NCBI GenBank assembly: GCA_000320545.1
Contig: ADNK01000772.1
Location: 1-64,000, forward strand
Source of the DNA: Bigelowiella natans CCMP2755
Lineage: Eukaryota; Cercozoa; Chlorarachniophyceae
Direction: 5' to 3'
DNA: 64,000 bases
The notes below the pieces were generated by a model. It did no database searches and was not told the origin of the DNA. It saw nothing but the letters and a program-made list of their open reading frames with translations. The translations under genes and the position numbers were made by a program. Shown piece by piece: positions 61,780 to 64,000 of the stretch (positions are counted from its first letter, which is position 1; every line of letters starts with the position of its first letter).

Positions 61780-62799
61780 CCTACGGCTTTTATTCACCCT
61801 CCTTGTCGAGGACTACTCGGAACAATGAGCTGTGATTCTTCAAAGTAGGAAGGTATCCTTTTATCGCAAAAATAACTTGAATATCCAAAATATACCAAAG
61901 ATTGCAGGGCATTTTCCATTTTCTACGATACCACTGTCGTACTCTGACATTCGGTGGTTAACTGCTGATTATTGGGATTTGTGTAATTTGGAAGGAAAAA
62001 TAACCCTTAACTTACCAAAGTTGCTCCTTTTTTATTCACACAAGGAGACGACTTTCAACACCTTTCTTCAGAGTCTGTTGAATAAAATTGACTATTTAAT
62101 AGATGTATATTCGATATAAAATAGACTAGTTGAAATATTGTTGGAACGGCACGTTTGTCTGTTGCAAGCTCGTCCAGGTAAATAGGGGTCCATCGGTGGA
62201 GACGTGCAGTTGTAGTGTAGGAGGAGGGTCGCATCTTGCTTCTGTGCAGTAAAAGGTCTCGATATATCAGAATTTGAGGCCTTCGTTGTTGACCTTCGAA
62301 ACAGAGACTATGGAAGCGGTGTTGTAGGAAAGCTTGAGGGTGTGAAGTTTGCAGATGCTCAGCTGATGAGCCTTCCTTTTGGATTGAGCCTTTGATTTCC
62401 TTCCCATCTCAGAGTTCAAGAGGAGGGCTAGCCCTTTCTTCACTCGGATGCGGCGATTGATTTTACCGGTCCTCATCGTCAGTCGCCTCTTTCGAAAATA
62501 TTCATAGTTTCTGGCTGCAGCTGCGATCATCTGATGTACTACGGTGCAGTTACCGACCCCTTCATTCGTAACATTAGGGGTTCCTTATCCTGGTGGGCAC
62601 AGCTTTCGCAGGAAATGTGCGCACACGATTAGCCTCATCATGCTGTAACAGCCCACTGGCAACACGCGCTAGAACGGGGGGGGCACTGCCTTCTTCGAAC
62701 GAACTCGGGTTGAGAGGACACCATAGAAAAGGCCAGGTGTTTGGCTAAGGAAAGAAAGAATATACTCCTACTACTTGGAACCATCGAAACACAACGAAA

Positions 62800-62838
<39 letters not shown>

Positions 62839-62967
62839 CACTACTACATGCTCTTCATGCGATTGTGCTGGTGTATGGTGTCACAGGATAATAAGCTTGT
62901 CGTAGCAACAAGAGCTTCCTCCATCTCAGCACCAACAACCACATCTTCATGGTCGTCTCATCTACAC

Positions 62968-63030
<63 letters not shown>

Positions 63031-63567
63031 ACACGTGTTGCCTCCATGGCAAATGATCAATGCATAAAAGCGAGCTTTCGACTCTAGATGGCTGAAGCTC
63101 TTTTATTGTGTGGTGATACTGCGGGAGCCTATATGCCATTTCTCGCCTGTGCTATTGCTCGCGTCATATTATAGTGCCTGAAACGATTAAGTGCCCGGTT
63201 ATACATTAAACTGCCCTCCCTCCCGCCCTCCTCCTTCCCTCCTCTAATGGCTTCATTAAAGTGCTCCTTCTCCTGTGCAAAGTTCATTGAAGGAGAGAAA
63301 CTTGCGTTTGAGGCGGCTACACGGAAGTAACGATGACATCCATAAAAATTCCAGGGTATAACAATACCATCTAATGATAACTCTAAGATCGATTTGGTGA
63401 AAGGGCTTATGATAATGATGATGATGATGATGATGATGATGAGGGCTTTGTTTTGTCTATCTTGTGGATTTTGAACTATTAAAAAGTCATTACTCTTATA
63501 TCTATATACATCAGTGAATTGGACGCTGTGCGTGTGTGTGCGTGTGGGTGTTGCTGCTGTCCTTTAC
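61780..63567. other. Unassigned region with possible fragments
   Basis: Upstream of the BTB gene. A minus-strand frame at 62530-62267 (ATG, basic, RKRRLTMRTGKINRRIRVKK) and a minus-strand stretch at about 62760-62645 have no recognisable family. A plus-strand ATG at 63088 encodes a short hydrophobic peptide (MAEALLLCGDTAGAYMPFL). (TAC)n at 62802-62836 and (TAG)n(CAG)n at 62969-63026 break the region up. I cannot assign a gene. Confidence 0.35.
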
Positions 63568-63568
63568 A

Positions 63569-63957
63569 GTTTCTCGCAGAAATGTTCTTCGGCGACAAAC
63601 TAGAGTCGTTAGATGTGAACCAGGATGATGATGAGGACACAATGCGAACATTGGTTGGTGCTTATATTAGTAGTAGTAGTAGTAGTAGCAGTATTAGCAT
63701 CAGCAAAGAGGGACAGTAGAGCAGCATCAAGAAAGAAGACTACCTCCTCTACACCCTTTTCCCTTCCCACATCTTTTATTATTCACTACTTTATGATTTA
63801 TCGACTACATACTTCAAATGCATCGTTGTGGCATCATCTTCATCACCATCACCATCACCATCATGATCCAACGACAACCTGTAATATTTCTGAACAAGAA
63901 CCTGGCCTTGGATTTCATCAAAAACATCACTGAGAAGGGGCTCATGCGCTTTTTCAC
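63569..63957 (+). CDS. Two exons of an unrecognised gene at the window edge
   Basis: A well-formed exon (CAG acceptor, GTTGGT donor near 63654) encodes FLAEMFFGDKLESLDVNQ and an acidic DDDED stretch. A second candidate exon at about 63880-63957 encodes NLALDFIKNITEKGLMRFF and stops. The minus strand is also open over the second exon, so its strand is not certain. I do not recognise the family. Confidence 0.35.
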
Positions 63958-64000
63958 GGAATCGGTCTGCCCCTGACACTTTGGATTGTAATAGCCTTGA

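Overview
This is a nuclear fragment from a eukaryote. Almost every gene is cut into small exons by spliceosomal introns with GT/AG (once GC/AG) ends, and no bacterial operon structure is present. The gene families found are a family-E-like 7TM receptor, a BTB-BACK-discoidin protein, a myotubularin, BUB1, a PARP-type zinc finger, C2H2 fingers and Zn2Cys6 clusters. With the short exons and extreme microsatellite load they suggest a unicellular eukaryote (protist, alga or early-branching opisthokont/amoebozoan). I cannot place it more closely from sequence alone.

Layout. (1) 0-31 kb is a microsatellite-dense compartment with long introns full of (TAG)n, (ATC)n, (GA)n, (CA)n, (AT)n and homopolymer G/C. 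Left to right it holds a five-finger C2H2 protein (+), a small unrecognised gene (+), a PHYHD1-like phytanoyl-CoA dioxygenase (-), a complete 7TM receptor (+), an aldo/keto reductase (-), a small putative membrane protein (+) and a DEAD-box helicase with an N-terminal Tudor-like exon (+). (2) 31.6-54.4 kb is almost free of microsatellites and has short introns. It holds an ankyrin-like gene (-), a small TIR element, two proteins with a C-terminal Zn2Cys6 cluster (+), a Ty3/gypsy-like LTR retrotransposon with 5-bp target duplications, a catalytically intact myotubularin (-), a BUB1-like protein with a degenerate kinase domain (-) and a PARP-zinc-finger protein (+). (3) 55.5-64 kb is microsatellite-dense again: a BTB-BACK-discoidin gene (-) and fragments of at least one further gene. 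CTAG-rich, gene-free islands lie near the compartment boundaries (29.9-31.1 and 54.7-55.2 kb) and at 35.4-36.0/40.8-41.3 and 48.9-49.5 kb.

Many genes were rebuilt exon by exon from splice sites, reading-frame phase and family motifs. Single-frame ORFs in the microsatellite zones are mostly repeat translations and were ignored. The genes do not form a pathway. They are ordinary housekeeping and signalling genes (mitotic checkpoint, phosphoinositide turnover, RNA unwinding, GPCR signalling, transcription factors). The most unusual signals are the two-compartment architecture, the CTAG islands, the gag-less LTR element whose LTRs differ mainly by TG/CA swaps, the BUB1 pseudokinase, a possible 19-nt intron in the receptor, and a long GA-ACGT-TC self-complementary array. 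I did not find a clearly new defence-type or operon-like system.
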